Shown here: piece after piece, positions 38,876 through 55,510 of the stretch | Numbering within the stretch: the stretch's first letter is position 1 | How the letters are laid out: each line of letters opens with the position of its first letter | Source: Atrina japonica | Lineage: Eukaryota > Mollusca > Bivalvia > Pterioida > Pinnidae | NCBI GenBank assembly: GCA_030159075.1 | Contig: BROG01000030.1 | Coordinates: forward strand, 1,482,501 to 1,546,500 | Reading direction: 5' to 3' | Length of the DNA: 64,000 bases | The notes under the pieces: model-generated | Told to the model about the DNA's origin: nothing | Database searches by the model: none | What the model saw: the letters and a program-made list of their open reading frames with translations, nothing else | Translations under genes and position numbers: made by a program

Positions 38876-39569
38876 TATACTTATATATTACCCAACATTT
38901 TATTTTCATCTTGAATATTATCAGTGTTGATGCGCACATCAATATTTTTGTTGTAAAGGAATCATTTGCCATGATAGTTTTTATTTTTAAGTTCTTATGT
39001 CTGCATTTAATTTGATGGTGCAATGTTTTGAGAAAGCAAAGTAAAATAATACAGTTTCAGGCCATAACGAAGAAAGTGTAATATCTAAAGCGTTTTAAAA
39101 CATTTGAGTTGATTTATTATATAAAACTGTCAGTTCCATGGCATTTACGATGCTTTAATGTTCGTGATGCAAATGAGAGCGATGAACATGTGAAAGTGAA
39201 TATTTACATGCGCTGTAAAATGCATTGTGTAAATCAACTTCAAGGGAGTTCCACCTATGACACTATGAATACCATAGTCTGCTTTACGGTAGTCGTACTA
39301 TGACGTCATCCGCAAATATCGATAATCGTACTCAATAGTCTTTGGTTCTTGTATATCGATTTTTTCATCAAACATACTTGTGTCCTTGCATACCATTTGG
39401 TATTACGTCATAAAAATAATGGAATTTAGATGTTTTGTTTTACATTTTGAAATTTTTGTATAGAACAGAAAACATTACTGTCTTCAAAACAATGTTAACA
39501 TTGACCTAAAACTTAATTGAAGCCATTCAAAGAAATCATCCTTGTTATGAAAAAAATAACAAACCATAC
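38876..39569. other. No gene recognised
   Basis: AT-rich with short frames only. Confidence 0.45.
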
Positions 39570-41130
39570 TTATAACAATATAAAACTGTTTACAAACTAT
39601 CCTAGAAACAACAACAAAACCGGTTACAAACTATACTAGAAACAAAAACAAAACTGGTTACACACTTTACTATAAAGACAACAAAACTGGTTACAAACTA
39701 TTACTAGAAACACAACAAAACTGGTTACAAACTATACAAGAAACAAAGCAGAACTGGTTACAAACTATACTAAAAACAAAGAAAAACTGGTTACAAACTA
39801 TACTATAAACAAAGCAAAACTAGTTACAAACTATACTAGATACAAAGCAGAACTTAATACAAACTATACTAGAAACAAAGCAAAACTGGTTACAAACTAT
39901 ACTAGAAACAAAGCAGAACTTAATACAAACTATACTAGAAACAAAGCAAAACTGGTTACAAACTATACTAGAAACAAAGCAGAACTTAATACAAACTATA
40001 CTAGTAACAAAGCAAAACTCATGACAAACTATACTAGAAACAAAGCAAAACTTAATACAAACTATACTATAAACAAAGCAAAATTGGTTACAAATTATAC
40101 TAGAAACAAAGCAAAACTGGTTACAAACTATACTAGAAACAAAGCAGAACTTAATACAAACTATACTAGAAACAAAGCAGAACTGGTTACAAACTATACT
40201 AGAAACAAAGCAGAACTTAATACAAACTATACTAGAAACAAAGCAAAACTGGTTACAAACTATACTAAAAACAAAGCAGAACTTAATACAAACTATACTA
40301 GAAACAAAACAAAACTGGTTACAAACTATACTAGAAACAAAGCAAAACTGGTTACAAACTATACTAGAAACAAAGCAGAACTTAATACAAACTATACTAG
40401 AAACAAAACAAAAATGGTTACAAACTATACTAGAAACAAAGCAAAACTGATTACAAACTATACTAGAAATAAAGCAGAACTGGTTACAAACTATACTAGA
40501 AACAAAATAAAACTGGTCACAAACTATACTGGTAACAAAGCGGAACTGGATACAAACTATACTAGAAACAAAGCAAAACTGGTTAAAACTATACTAGAAA
40601 CAAAGCAAAACTTAATACAAACTATACTAGAAACAAAGCAAAACTGGTTACAAACTATATTAGAACTAAAGCAAAACTGGTTACAAACTATACAAGAAAC
40701 AAAACAAAACTGGTTAAAACTATACTAGAAACATAGCAAAACTGGATACTAACTATACTAGATGCAAAGCAGAACTAGATACAAACTATATTAGAAACAA
40801 AGCAAAACTGGTTATAAACTATTCTAGAAACAAAGCAAAACTGGTTACAAACTATGGTAGATACAAAGCAGAACTGGTTACAAACTATACTAAATACAAA
40901 GCAAAATTTGTTACAAACTATACTACAAACAAAGCACAACTAGTAACAAAGCAAAACTGATTACAAACTAGACTAGATACAAAACAAAACTGTTTACAAA
41001 CTATACTAGATACAAAGCAAAACTTGTTACAAACTATACTAGATACAAAGCATAACTGTTTACAAACAACTAGTAACAATGCAAAACTGGTTACAAACTA
41101 TACTAAAAACAAAGCAATATTGGTTACAAA
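39570..41130. repeat. Tandem array, period 33 bp
   Basis: The unit contains actggttacaaactatacta then gaaacaaagcaaa. Variants replace 'actggtta' with 'acttaata' or 'gcaaa' with 'gcaga'. About 45 units, irregular at both ends. Since 33 is a multiple of three, one frame stays open for 235 codons (40021-40728), giving an 11-residue repeat, NYTRNKAKLVT. It has no domain or gene context. Confidence 0.95.
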
Positions 41131-41544
41131 TTATGCTAATAGCGTACTTCAAGAAATGGACAGACTAAGATGATGATAAAGTCCAGTCAAATGTAAACTT
41201 GGATATCAGATAGCACACATGCCCAGAATTTGTAAGGGATAATTTATCAGTTATGTGATAATTAGATAAATTATTTTAACCCTGTTTGTAGAAATCGTGT
41301 AAATGGAATGCATGTGATTTACTATGAAATAATTGCTGCATATAGCGCACTACTTTAAAATCAATGCAAATATGCACATCAAAATCTCCAGAAAACTATT
41401 GTCATAAAATTTATAGATATATCATATATTAGTAACATGTTGTGTGACAGATGTAGGTCATTTTTTAATAATAAACGTCATCTTAGGTTTATTGTTTAAA
41501 ATATTAATCAATATAAAAATCACAGACACCTAAGTATTAATCTT

Positions 41545-41690
41545 AATAATGTGTCGGGGACAACGTACAAATCTGGTGAACACTGGACGAATACGTACCT
41601 CTGGCAATCTAGAGATAGGATCAGGTGTCATGGAGGCGTAAGCATTTCCTGTTGACCGGTCACATCCATCGCAAGTACACATTCAAATTT
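41545..41690 (+). mobile_element. Interspersed repeat, 'ggtgggatcaggtg' family
   Basis: Reads 'acgtacctctgg', gataggatcaggtgtcatgg, aggcgtaagcat, 'cctgttgaccggtcacatcc', then aaatgaaat. It aligns in order with the copy at 58900-59085. Confidence 0.7.
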
Positions 41691-42979
41691 AAATGAAATA
41701 GGCAAGGAGTAAATCCTCGCCACAAATGATACAGACGAATCAACAAGTGTTATCCAAAGGTAACACAACATTTCATATTTCTTATGTGTTTTAATCCATA
41801 ATCTAGAACCACCACAAATGCAATGTTAATGTCGATTTCATAGACGTTTTGCGATATCCATCCGTCTTTGTCACTCGAAGATTACAAAACTGAATAATTT
41901 TAAGGGACATTTTCATTCATTTTTACGACTTAGATTGATACACAATAACAAAAATAAAGATATAAACAGACATAAAAATTCTTAAATTCTTATATATTTT
42001 GTAAAAACTGTTTGAGAAACCGAGTTTGGCAATTATTCACTTGCATTTGATTCAATCAACCTTACTATTTGTATAAATACATACTACACTGGACAAGACC
42101 TTATTCTCACAAAATATATTAGAATATAATATTTTTTATTATGTGTATAGCTCCTACTTGTTACAATACATCAAGTTCAAGTAGTACAAGTAGAAAAAAA
42201 AACTTGAGAATTTTTTTATTATCAGGGTTAATGCCCCTTTAAGATTCATTTCAATATCTGTGTAGAAGTAAAGTATTACTGTCTTTCGTATATGATACCA
42301 CCAACAGTAATCAATTTGCAAGAGGTGATATTGTTATGATAATTCCTTTCAACCCGTGACTACACAATGTTTCTTATACGACAACAATAAAACAATTAAG
42401 TATTTGGTAATGAGACAACCCTGGAAAATAAAATGATCAAAAGTACAGAAACTAAAGTGTTGACCGCAAAGAAGGTAACAAGAGACTATGGTAAATAATG
42501 GTCATGTGCTACGGAGATATTCACAAACCTACTGTTACAGTAGGTTACCTGCTGGTCGTAAGTACGCACAATCAAAACCAAAATAAAGGAAACGATCAAC
42601 TAGAATTAGACTATAAAACTTACTACCCACAACTTTTATTTCAATATCCTTGAAACTATATATCATTTCATACAATATTTTGTTATAATTCGTCACTTGG
42701 ATGACTTCTTTATCAAATTTCATAAAAATTAAATAAGATATTATGTATTTCTGTTTTTATAGTTCAGCTGTACTCATTTTCGTTCAAAACAATTCTAATT
42801 CATAGTTAGAACGACGCAACATCGTTATGAAATATGTTATATTGGAATTTATCAAGACGTTTTGCCGAAATACACGAGTATATCAGACTTTTATGTATTG
42901 CAGTAAGATAAGATTTCCTACAATCTGATGCAATTCGCAGTAGGTATCATTCGTGTAATTACATTCTTCGACTAGAGGT
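41691..42979. other. No gene recognised
   Basis: AT-rich with short frames only. Confidence 0.45.
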
Positions 42980-43182
42980 AAGGTTCTCCATGATCGAGTT
43001 GTTAGTGTTCCGCTTTTTTAAAGTATATAACGCTCTCACTCCTAGTCACTGTGGGTTCGAGCTCCGCTTGAACTTAACCCGATTATGTAATGCAGTTTGT
43101 TAGTTAACTTTCGGAAGCCGGGTTTTAGATTTTTTGTTCGTAAATTGTTGATTGTGGCGTAAAATATCAGTAAAAACATAAA
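42980..43182 (+). mobile_element. SINE, 'ggtggtct' family, diverged
   Basis: Head-like aggttctccatgatcgagtt, B-box-like gggttcgagctcc, then 'aacccgatt' and the tail aaattgttgattgtggcgta. The middle is shortened. Confidence 0.65.
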
Positions 43183-43627
43183 TCGACCAGATGGTTTAGT
43201 ATCTGTGTGACAAACATATTGTATATGTTTATGTACAGTGTTAAATATAAATAACTTCTGTTTTAGAACGACCGTGAATTCGTCATGAAATGTTTTACCA
43301 ACTCATATCCATCACAAAAATATCGATTCTGCGTTTTCCGAAGTAGGTTTTATCTGCGAGTCAGGAAGTTTACAAATTTTATTACCAATGTCTCCAAAGT
43401 AAATGGCTGAACTAAACACTGATAGATCAATTTCTTAATGTGTGTATAGCAAGTGAATGTGTCTGAACTGGATACAGAGAGGTTTTCAGATGTCTTTTTA
43501 TGTTTTCTGTGTCTAGAGCGACGATTTTCTGTTGAATATATAGGAGCCTGAGCCCGATTATTATCATAAAATATGTTTTGATTTTCAAAATCCTATATAT
43601 GGTTAACTGTTAAGTCGACAGTTTCAT

Positions 43628-43848
43628 TTCGAATTTTGGGCCTCTGTGGAGTGGATGCTTCGTGCTGTAAATCAGTCAGTATGGGCTCGAACCCCGAACC
43701 GAAGTTGATTCTATTGGGAAAATTGCCACTTCCGGGGGCGGGGGTGTGATGAACTTTTCCCAGTACATTGTTTTTCTTCCTCTATTAAAACTGACCGCAG
43801 TGGTATAACTGATAAAATGTTAATTGTGACATAAAACACAATACAACA
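43628..43848 (+). mobile_element. SINE, 'ggtggtct' family, diverged
   Basis: Head-like gggcctctgtggagtgg, B-box-like gggctcgaacccc, a 'ttgccacttccggg' segment, and tail 'aaaatgttaattgtgacata'. The same order is seen in the 50160 copy. Between 43183 and 43627 nothing is recognised. Confidence 0.65.
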
Positions 43849-44474
43849 CGCATTGAGATTTATACATTGTCACTTAATATCATCGCTATGTATTATACAA
43901 TTCCCTATCACGTATAAGGCCATCCGTAAAGTAAATTACATTTTGGGAGAAGCAATGATTAAGACTTATAATACAAGATATAGAATGCTTAAATGTGTCT
44001 CACGTTATTGGTTTCTTCTGTTGATCCCCGTATGACCGGGTGATACGTTTCCGGTTTATATGCCATATCTTAAATAAATCCAGTGTTCAACGTTCAGTGA
44101 GAGAAAAATCGGTCAATCTTGGACATGTTATTGTTTAACTGTATTCAACAGTAAAATAGTTTAGTTAAAGGCCGTTTTGTATATCTTGTTGAAATTACAT
44201 CAAAGGCCTAAGTAAATTTTCGAGAATTGCTACAAATGTATCGGTAGAAATTAATGGTATCTTAATACTTGGTGTTCTAAACTTGTTTGCATGCATTTGA
44301 AAGTCTTAAATATTTAGTTCCTGATAATGTTTTCGTCTTTGTAATGTATGTATGAGATTTGTTTATTTGCTTGAATTGTTATGTATAATGCATTGCAGTT
44401 CAAACCACATCGTTTTTCATCGCATTTCAGAGAACATTCGAGTTTCTTTTGATCCTATAAACCTGAATATTTGG

Positions 44475-44635
44475 GGGGAAATCGTCAATTTACTTCCGGT
44501 AGTCTGACGATCTCTTCTGATGCCGTGGCACCGTATTTTTTCCTCTACTCGGTTTGAAAACTGGCATCACCGCACAAGTGTTTCAATATACAAATGAAAA
44601 TGTGTTGATTGTTATGTAACATCATTAACATAGAA
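44475..44635 (+). mobile_element. SINE 3' part
   Basis: Contains tcaatttacttccggtagtc, a 'gcaccg..ttcctcctc'-like segment and a tail with gtgttgattgttatgtaac. Head absent. Confidence 0.45.
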
Positions 44636-45141
44636 GTCAGCATGTATGTATCTATTTGTGTTTTTGCTTGAAAATAATTAACATAAAGAAATGAAGATAT
44701 AAAACATCGCAACTCCAGCATAACATATTTTCAAGTTTTTCGATAGAAAAAAACTTACAAAAATGTGCACAAATCATCGACATGCTAAGATATCTTTTAC
44801 TGTCATGTTTATCTGTAAGACTGCAACATCTCATTCCGTCCCTTATGCATGATTGATCTTATTCACGGCAATATTGCTGAAATTTTTATTACTAATCTTA
44901 TCAAATCAAATACCCAGGGTGGACTATTCGTGCACTGTTAGCTAGTATTCTGACGCCAATAGATCTCGACAGAACATCAGTTTTATAGTTATTGCTCTTT
45001 GTCATGTATGCCTTATGGCATTAACAACAAGAGATAAACCATAGTCATCACACTGTGTGAGTCATTTTACGGATATTATTTCTTTACTTTTGTTTGACTG
45101 CATTGATTTAGAAAAAAAAATAATTAACAGCATTTATTTTC
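44636..45141. other. No gene recognised
   Basis: AT-rich with short frames only. Confidence 0.4.
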
Positions 45142-45201
45142 ATGAACAAGACAAAGGAAAACTCTATGTCGCTACAAATGATCTTCCTGTTTCTGTCTAT
45201 T
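45142..45201 (+). CDS. Possible signal-peptide exon of a small secreted protein
   Basis: An ATG opens 20 codons ending in a hydrophobic run (MIFLFLSI), followed at once by a strong donor-like tt|gtgagtatg at 45202. Downstream, after an acceptor-like tacagatcag at 45348, a frame in the matching phase reads ISCWRCINQKYRT, with a CxxC reminiscent of small Cys-rich secreted proteins. No family can be assigned. The second piece is only about 40-60 bases. Chance is a serious alternative. Confidence 0.15.
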
Positions 45202-45409
45202 GTGAGTATGATTACGCATGCGCATATTTGTAAAATTTATGTACTACATATCACTTTTATTTCGCGAGAAATTGAATTTCGTGTACATTTAAGAATGAGC
45301 ACTTTCGCAAATTTATATATATGTATATACTTATGTAATACAGATCAGATAAGTTGTTGGCGGTGCATAAATCAAAAGTATCGAACTATTGTATGTAGAT
45401 TCTAGACTC

Positions 45410-46634
45410 TTGAGTTTCATATTAAACTCTTCTTATATCTTCACTTAATTGCATTCGACGATTGAATAACAATATTACGTCTCTTTCTCTGAGGAAACAT
45501 TAGAACATTATACTATGTGTTTAAATTCGTTTTTCTGTCACGCGATATAGGCAGTCAATTGCTATTCTTATAACTAAAATAAGAGATGCATATTGTAATA
45601 ATATTTTGGATAAAAAACGAGGAAGTACCAATTGATAATCGAAATTCGAAGTCCATTAAAATACGACATATTAGATATACAAATGGCCTCAACATGAATA
45701 ACAATCGCGAACCCAAAAGGGGATTGGACCAGGTATCCGGAAGGCGTCAGTACCACTCATAACATTGTTTGTATTTTTAAAATAAATAATTTAGATCAAG
45801 TTCTTTTCATTCCCTCTTACACATTAAACTAACCATCACGTAGTTGGCGATACCACGTAGTCTTAGATAAGATTGATCATATATAGAAAACAGATATTAA
45901 TTTTCAAACAACAATTATGCTAAACTATATTCAATCTTTTAGCCTCTATTATACGGTATTCATATATTCAAATTTTACATCAAATCATCTTTGTTTTAGT
46001 TGTTCTTTGTTTACGATTTACAAGAAAACTGTTTTTGTGCTAACAATGTTCTATATATGAGATCATTAACACACAGCTGAAGTAATCAATACTTTGTAGG
46101 AGACAGAAACATTTATCCACAGTTTGTACATTTCTATTAATACATTCCTTGCGACTATTTTTCAGTTATCTGTGAATTACCGATAAAATTTCAATAGCCA
46201 CGCCATTTATCTATATATGAGTTTATATTATCGGTTTTATTTGTACTACTTTTATCGATCAGACTTTTATCCATGTTTATGTTTAGATTAAATTGCAGTC
46301 GTTCAATTTTCATCAAAAGAAATGACTTTACGCAATGATATTTTAATAGAATTAGGTCAACAATACCCAGAATATCTCACCGAATGATATCGATTTTAGA
46401 GCGATCCGTGTTAAAATAATGGCAGTTTGTATTTGTTATATACCAATACGATACACGACTTTGAATAGAACATGGCAAAAATCACTTATAAATTGTCTAA
46501 AGCTATGACGTAAACATATAATTAAGCAGCTGGAATGAATAGTTGTTTATTGAAGCTTAAGTTCTATTGGTAGTACATGGAATAGCTTTCATCATATATC
46601 CCCTGATTTTGAATTACAAATCGTGAAATGTAGC

Positions 46635-46635
<1 letters not shown>
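45410..46635. other. No gene recognised
   Basis: AT-rich with short frames only. Confidence 0.45.

Positions 46636-46709
<74 letters not shown>
46636..46709. repeat. (CT)n microsatellite
   Basis: Uninterrupted CT dinucleotides. Confidence 0.98.
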
Positions 46710-49145
<2,436 letters not shown>

Positions 49146-49187
49146 TTGTTATTGAAGTAAATCGCGTATACACATGATTCTGAAGCA

Positions 49188-49188
<1 letters not shown>

Positions 49189-49215
<27 letters not shown>
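49189..49215. repeat. (CG)n(TG)n alternating tract
   Basis: About 27 bases of strictly alternating purine-pyrimidine (CG then TG). It can adopt Z-DNA and is strikingly CpG-dense for this AT-rich region. Confidence 0.9.
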
Positions 49216-49219
<4 letters not shown>

Positions 49220-49337
49220 CAACACATATAATAAATAACCCATTCTATATCAATTGGTATAAACTGCAAAGCCCTTTATAAATGAATAAAAGTTTACTAA
49301 TTATTATATTAGAAGAAAAAATAATGTACTTTTATGT

Positions 49338-49934
<597 letters not shown>

Positions 49935-50070
49935 TTTGATTTTTTGTTTTACGCCATACTCAACAATCTTTCAGTCATATGATGGCGTCCAGTTTTTATT
50001 GGTGGAGGAGAAACCCCGGTTACCCGGGTAAAGACCACCGACCTACCGCAAGTAAACTCTTGATTGTCAG
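49935..50070 (-). mobile_element. SINE 3' half, 'ggtggtct' family
   Basis: Plus-strand reading: gttttacgccatactcaaca, then tcatatgatggcgtccag, 'ggtggaggagaaaccccggt', a tacccggg segment and 'agaccaccgacc'. This is the reverse of the family's 3' half; the tRNA-like head is missing, as in 5'-truncated insertions. Confidence 0.8.
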
Positions 50071-50159
50071 GGATCAATAATGGCGTTTCTGTTCTAAGGG
50101 GATGCAATCAATTCGTCTGAGAAAGACTGGGTGTATCATACCTTCCCAATGAATCAACA

Positions 50160-50400
50160 GGATCTGTCTAGTGGTTGAAGCATAACGCTTAAATCACACA
50201 GTTTATGACCTTTAGGTAGTGTGCATTCGAGCCCTGTTGACACCAAAGCTGTTTATATAAGGGAAATTGTCCAGTTTACCTTCGGGAGACCAATACCAGT
50301 GATGTTTGTTTTGCCGGTTACACACCGGTTTCCTCCTCTAGCACTGAAACTGGTTGCCACTAAATAGCTGAAAATTGTTAAGTGTGACCACTAAAACTAC
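50160..50400 (+). mobile_element. SINE, 'ggtggtct' family
   Basis: B-box-like gcattcgagccctg, then 'caaagctgttt', 'attgtccagtttacc', 'ttcctcctctagcactg' and the tail aaaattgttaagtgtgacc. The A-box region is poorly preserved. Confidence 0.65.
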
Positions 50401-51554
50401 TAAAACCACTAAACTGCACAGACATCAATAACATCTGCGCTATTATCATATTTACACTTGAATATCCCGTCCCATACACTATTGTTGATACAAAATATCA
50501 GTATTTGGCTTAGGGAATATAAACAACTTGTGTTCCGATATCAACAACGTTCACATATCTGACGCGTGTAATATATCCAGTGTTTCTCAAGATCCATGTA
50601 AATTTAAGTGCTTGGTTCAATTTGGGTGTTACTATATATGTTTTGAAAGAGGATTGTTGGTGTACTAATCACCTACTTGGTAATGTAACTGAGTCAATAG
50701 TAGTAATTCATTTCAAATTCCGACTATTAGTTTATTTTTTCAACTGGACTTTGGACTCATGGTGAGTGTGGCCGGTCGACAAGAGACCTATGGCACCTGT
50801 TCCAGCCTTTGGAAGTTTAAGGGTTTCATCTTTATCCAATGTTCAACGTATTTGTTTATTGTCTCCTACTGACGATTAATACGTTGGTATCTGTGGTTTT
50901 AAATTTGTTTTAAAACGTTTGTATTGATACAAGAATGTAAATAGTTAAGGAAACATCTTACTTATGTCTTATGCCACATATATACTATTTACTACTTGTT
51001 TAGTATGGACAAACCTAAAAATATGAATTATTTCTTTCTTATCATGATATCCATGCAGTGCTTGCGTACAGTAAAACAGAATTAACTGCGAACATGTGCT
51101 ATTTATGTCAAATCGCTACAAATGTTAAACTTAGTGCAATTTACCGAGATAATACAAACAAGATGATTAGTTTTCATATATCAAATTATTGTATATAGTT
51201 GAATCAACATGTTATTGTCTTAAAACAGGATTTTTAAAACGCATTGTATACATGGATATTTTTGTGAGATTTGGTACAAATTTCCTGTTTGAAAATATAG
51301 TTATATATGTTTGACTAGTGGTAAGCATTTTTCCTATCCTTCATGACATATACGCTAATGAGTTTCTATACGGAAATCCACCTTATATCATTCCAGAGTA
51401 TAATGAGATGTTTTGTTTATCATTCTAATCAATATTGAATTATGACCATTATGTCAATAGGCACTTAACCAGTTAATATACAAATATACTTTTAATCGTC
51501 CAGGAATGTTGAATCTGTCCAGTTTGAAAGTTTTAAATAAACGTTACTTGCCTT
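50401..51554. other. No gene recognised
   Basis: AT-rich with short frames. An ATG at 50759 is followed directly by a donor-like g|gtgagtg, noted only as a speculative leader exon. Confidence 0.4.
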
Positions 51555-52670
51555 AAGTCATTTTACATATATGCTGACATCTCAACTGTAAACAATTCAT
51601 CGTTTTTCATTTGACATGAAGGTTGACATCTAAACTGTAAACCGTTCAACATTATTCATTTGACATACAGGTCGACATCTCAACTGTAAACCGTTCAACA
51701 TTAGTCATTTGACATAAAGGTCGACATCTTAACTGTAAACCGTTCAACATTAGTCATTTGACATAAAGGTCGACATCTTAACTGTAAACCGTTCATCATT
51801 AGTCATTTGACATAAAGGTCGACATCTCAACTGTAAACCGTTCAACATTAGTCATCTGACATAAAGGTCGACATCTTAACTGTAAACCGTTCATCATTAG
51901 TCATTTAACATAAAGGTCGACATCTCAACTGTAAAGCGTTCAACATTAGTCATCTGACATAAAGGTCGACATCTTAACTGTAAACCGTTCATCATTAGTC
52001 ATTTGACATAAAGGTCGACATCTCAACTGTAAATCGTTCAACATTAGTCATTTGACGTAACGGTTGACATTTCAACATTAAACAGTTCATCATTATTCAT
52101 TTTAAATAAAGGTTGACATTGCAACATCAAACAATTCATAATTATTCATTTGACATAAAGATTAACATCTCAACGGTACACCGTTCAAAATTAGTTATTT
52201 GGCATGCAGGTTGACATCTCAACGGTAAACAATTCAATGCTAGTTATTTGACATTAAGGTTGACATCTCAACAGTAAACAATTCAACTTTAGTGACTTAA
52301 AATGAAAGTAGACACATCAATAGTAAAGAATTCATCGTCATTCAAATGTCTAGGCAAAACGTTCAGTGTAAGTCATTTTATATTAAGGTTGACATCTCAA
52401 CATTACACAGTACAAACGTTTGACATCTCAACAGTAAACAGATCAATGTTAGTCATTTGACATAAAGGATGTCATCTCAACGGTAAATAGTCCAACATTA
52501 GTCATTTGGCATAAATGTTGACATCTCAGCATTAAACAGTTCAACATTAGTTATTTTACATGATTGTTGACATCTTAACCATTAACAGTTCAATTTTTGT
52601 GATTTAAAGTAAAGAATTACGCCTCAACAGGAAACAGTTCAACATGGGTAATTGGACAAAACATTGACAT
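51555..52670. repeat. Tandem array, period 49 bp
   Basis: The unit contains aactgtaaaccgttcaacat then tagtcatttgacataaag and gtcgacatct. The string gtcgacatct ends at 51680, 51729 and 51778. The core is regular to about 52070; later units are strongly diverged. Confidence 0.93.
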
Positions 52671-52683
52671 CTTAGTAGATAAA

Positions 52684-52893
52684 AATCTCTTAAGCTAAGA
52701 TAGTCCTCTTTTTACAGTGGTCACTCATAGACGGATTTCGGGTATAATTTGAGATTTATTATTTGACCTTGTATGATACCACTTTCTCTGTAGAATATAC
52801 ATATACATTTTAAATTGGAGCTCGACTGATGAAGTCTACAGAAACGATCGTTTTGAGCATTATAACTCTGGTATTATGTTTATAATTTTTAGA
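52684..52893 (+). mobile_element. Hammerhead-bearing interspersed repeat, second copy
   Basis: Same order as the 16475 copy: gctaagatagtcctcttttt, an 'agacggattt' segment, 'ttatttgaccttgtatgata', 'ccactttctctgtagaat', then the ribozyme and a 'ataactctggtattatg' end. It abuts the decayed edge of the 49-bp array. Confidence 0.78.
52820..52858 (+). ncRNA. Hammerhead ribozyme, probably weakened
   Basis: Stem I left GCTCGA at 52820-52825, CTGATGA at 52826-52832, GAAA at 52841-52844, and a two-pair stem III around a GATC loop. The cleavage triplet GTT ends at 52852, and stem I right TTGAGC lies at 52853-52858. Stem I pairs six of six, with the G-U now at the second pair instead of the first. Stem II has lost its hairpin loop (AGTCTACA only), so it can barely fold. 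GTT is allowed but usually slower than GTC. Confidence 0.55.
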
Positions 52894-54630
<1,737 letters not shown>

Positions 54631-54675
54631 CATCGACAATTATCAAGTGTACAAAAACATTCCTTTATTTTACAG

Positions 54676-55510
54676 CTCTGGTTCGCAGAGTCTTGAGGGA
54701 GACAGTGCCATAAACTTGGCATCAAGAGCGTCGGTCCGTCGTCAAGAAAAACGAAAGCGAGACTCAATAGCGTACGAGGAATCACACAGGGAACACTCAT
54801 CTATTCGAACAAAACATCGCGATAGTATCAAGCCTGAGGTAAAAATAGCCCCCAATCCAGTAACCTCTTCCTATCCAGCTGATACGGTTACCATTGAAGC
54901 TGATGCCTCAAGTTCATTAGCAGTCAACATGGGGATTCAAGGAGAAACGTCTACGACGCCGGGGCGGTATTATCCAAATGCTAATACTTCACCCCCAGAT
55001 ATGAATGCAATAATTCGAAGTAAAGAAATATCTAAACGTGTGATTTTAAATGTTGGTGGTGTTAAACATGAAGTTATGTGGAGAACTTTGGATAGAATGC
55101 CACATACAAGACTTGGGAAACTACGATCTTGTAATACACATGAAAGTCTAATGGAAATATGTGATGATTATACTTTAGAGTGTAATGAATTCTTCTTTGA
55201 TCGTCACCCTAGATCATTTGCTTCCATTCTGAATTTTTATCGTACGGGTAAGTTACATTTAGTGGAAGAAATGTGTGTATTATCCTTTAGCGAGGATTTA
55301 GAATATTGGGGTGTTGATGAATTGTACCTCGAGTCCTGTTGTCAGCATAAATATCACCAGAAAAAGGAACACGTGTATGAAGAAATTCGCAAAGAAGCCG
55401 AAAGTCTCAGGCAGAGAGAAGAAGAAGACTTTGGAACTGGCATGTTTGCTGAATGGAGAAAAAAAGTATGGGATTTATTAGAAAAGCCTACCACATCAAT
55501 GGCTGCAAGG
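54676..55510 (+). CDS. Shab: Shab-class (Kv2/KCNB) voltage-gated K+ channel, exon with N-terminus and T1 domain (partial)
   Basis: This exon encodes the cytoplasmic start of a delayed-rectifier potassium channel subunit, which assembles as a tetramer in the plasma membrane. The acceptor tttattttacag ends at 54675 and the donor agg|gtgagt follows 55510, giving 278 full codons in phase. Residues 1-119 are variable and basic ([19 protein letters not shown]). Residues 120-222 are the T1 domain, with [41 protein letters not shown] and ILNFYRTG. The T1 zinc motif HX5CX20CC is intact (His194, Cys200, Cys221, Cys222), as expected of non-Shaker Kv classes. YHQKKE and [11 protein letters not shown] of the T1-S1 linker are diagnostic of Kv2. 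S1-S6, the pore and the C-terminus must lie in exons beyond the window. A second possible acceptor, ttcgcag, ends at 54688 and would remove 13 bases. The first in-frame ATG is at 54929, so an upstream start exon is likely. Confidence 0.95.

Noticed and set aside
40021..40728. A 235-codon protein gene
   Set aside because: It is the 33-bp tandem array read in one frame. The start codon is a chance variant and no domain or splice context is present.
46100..46130. Another hammerhead core, from 'gacagaaac'
   Set aside because: No CTGATGA upstream, no cleavage triplet and no stem I partner nearby.
54647..54675. Translation start for the channel at 54647
   Set aside because: The codon there is GTG, not ATG, and the bases up to 54675 form the polypyrimidine tract and AG of an acceptor.
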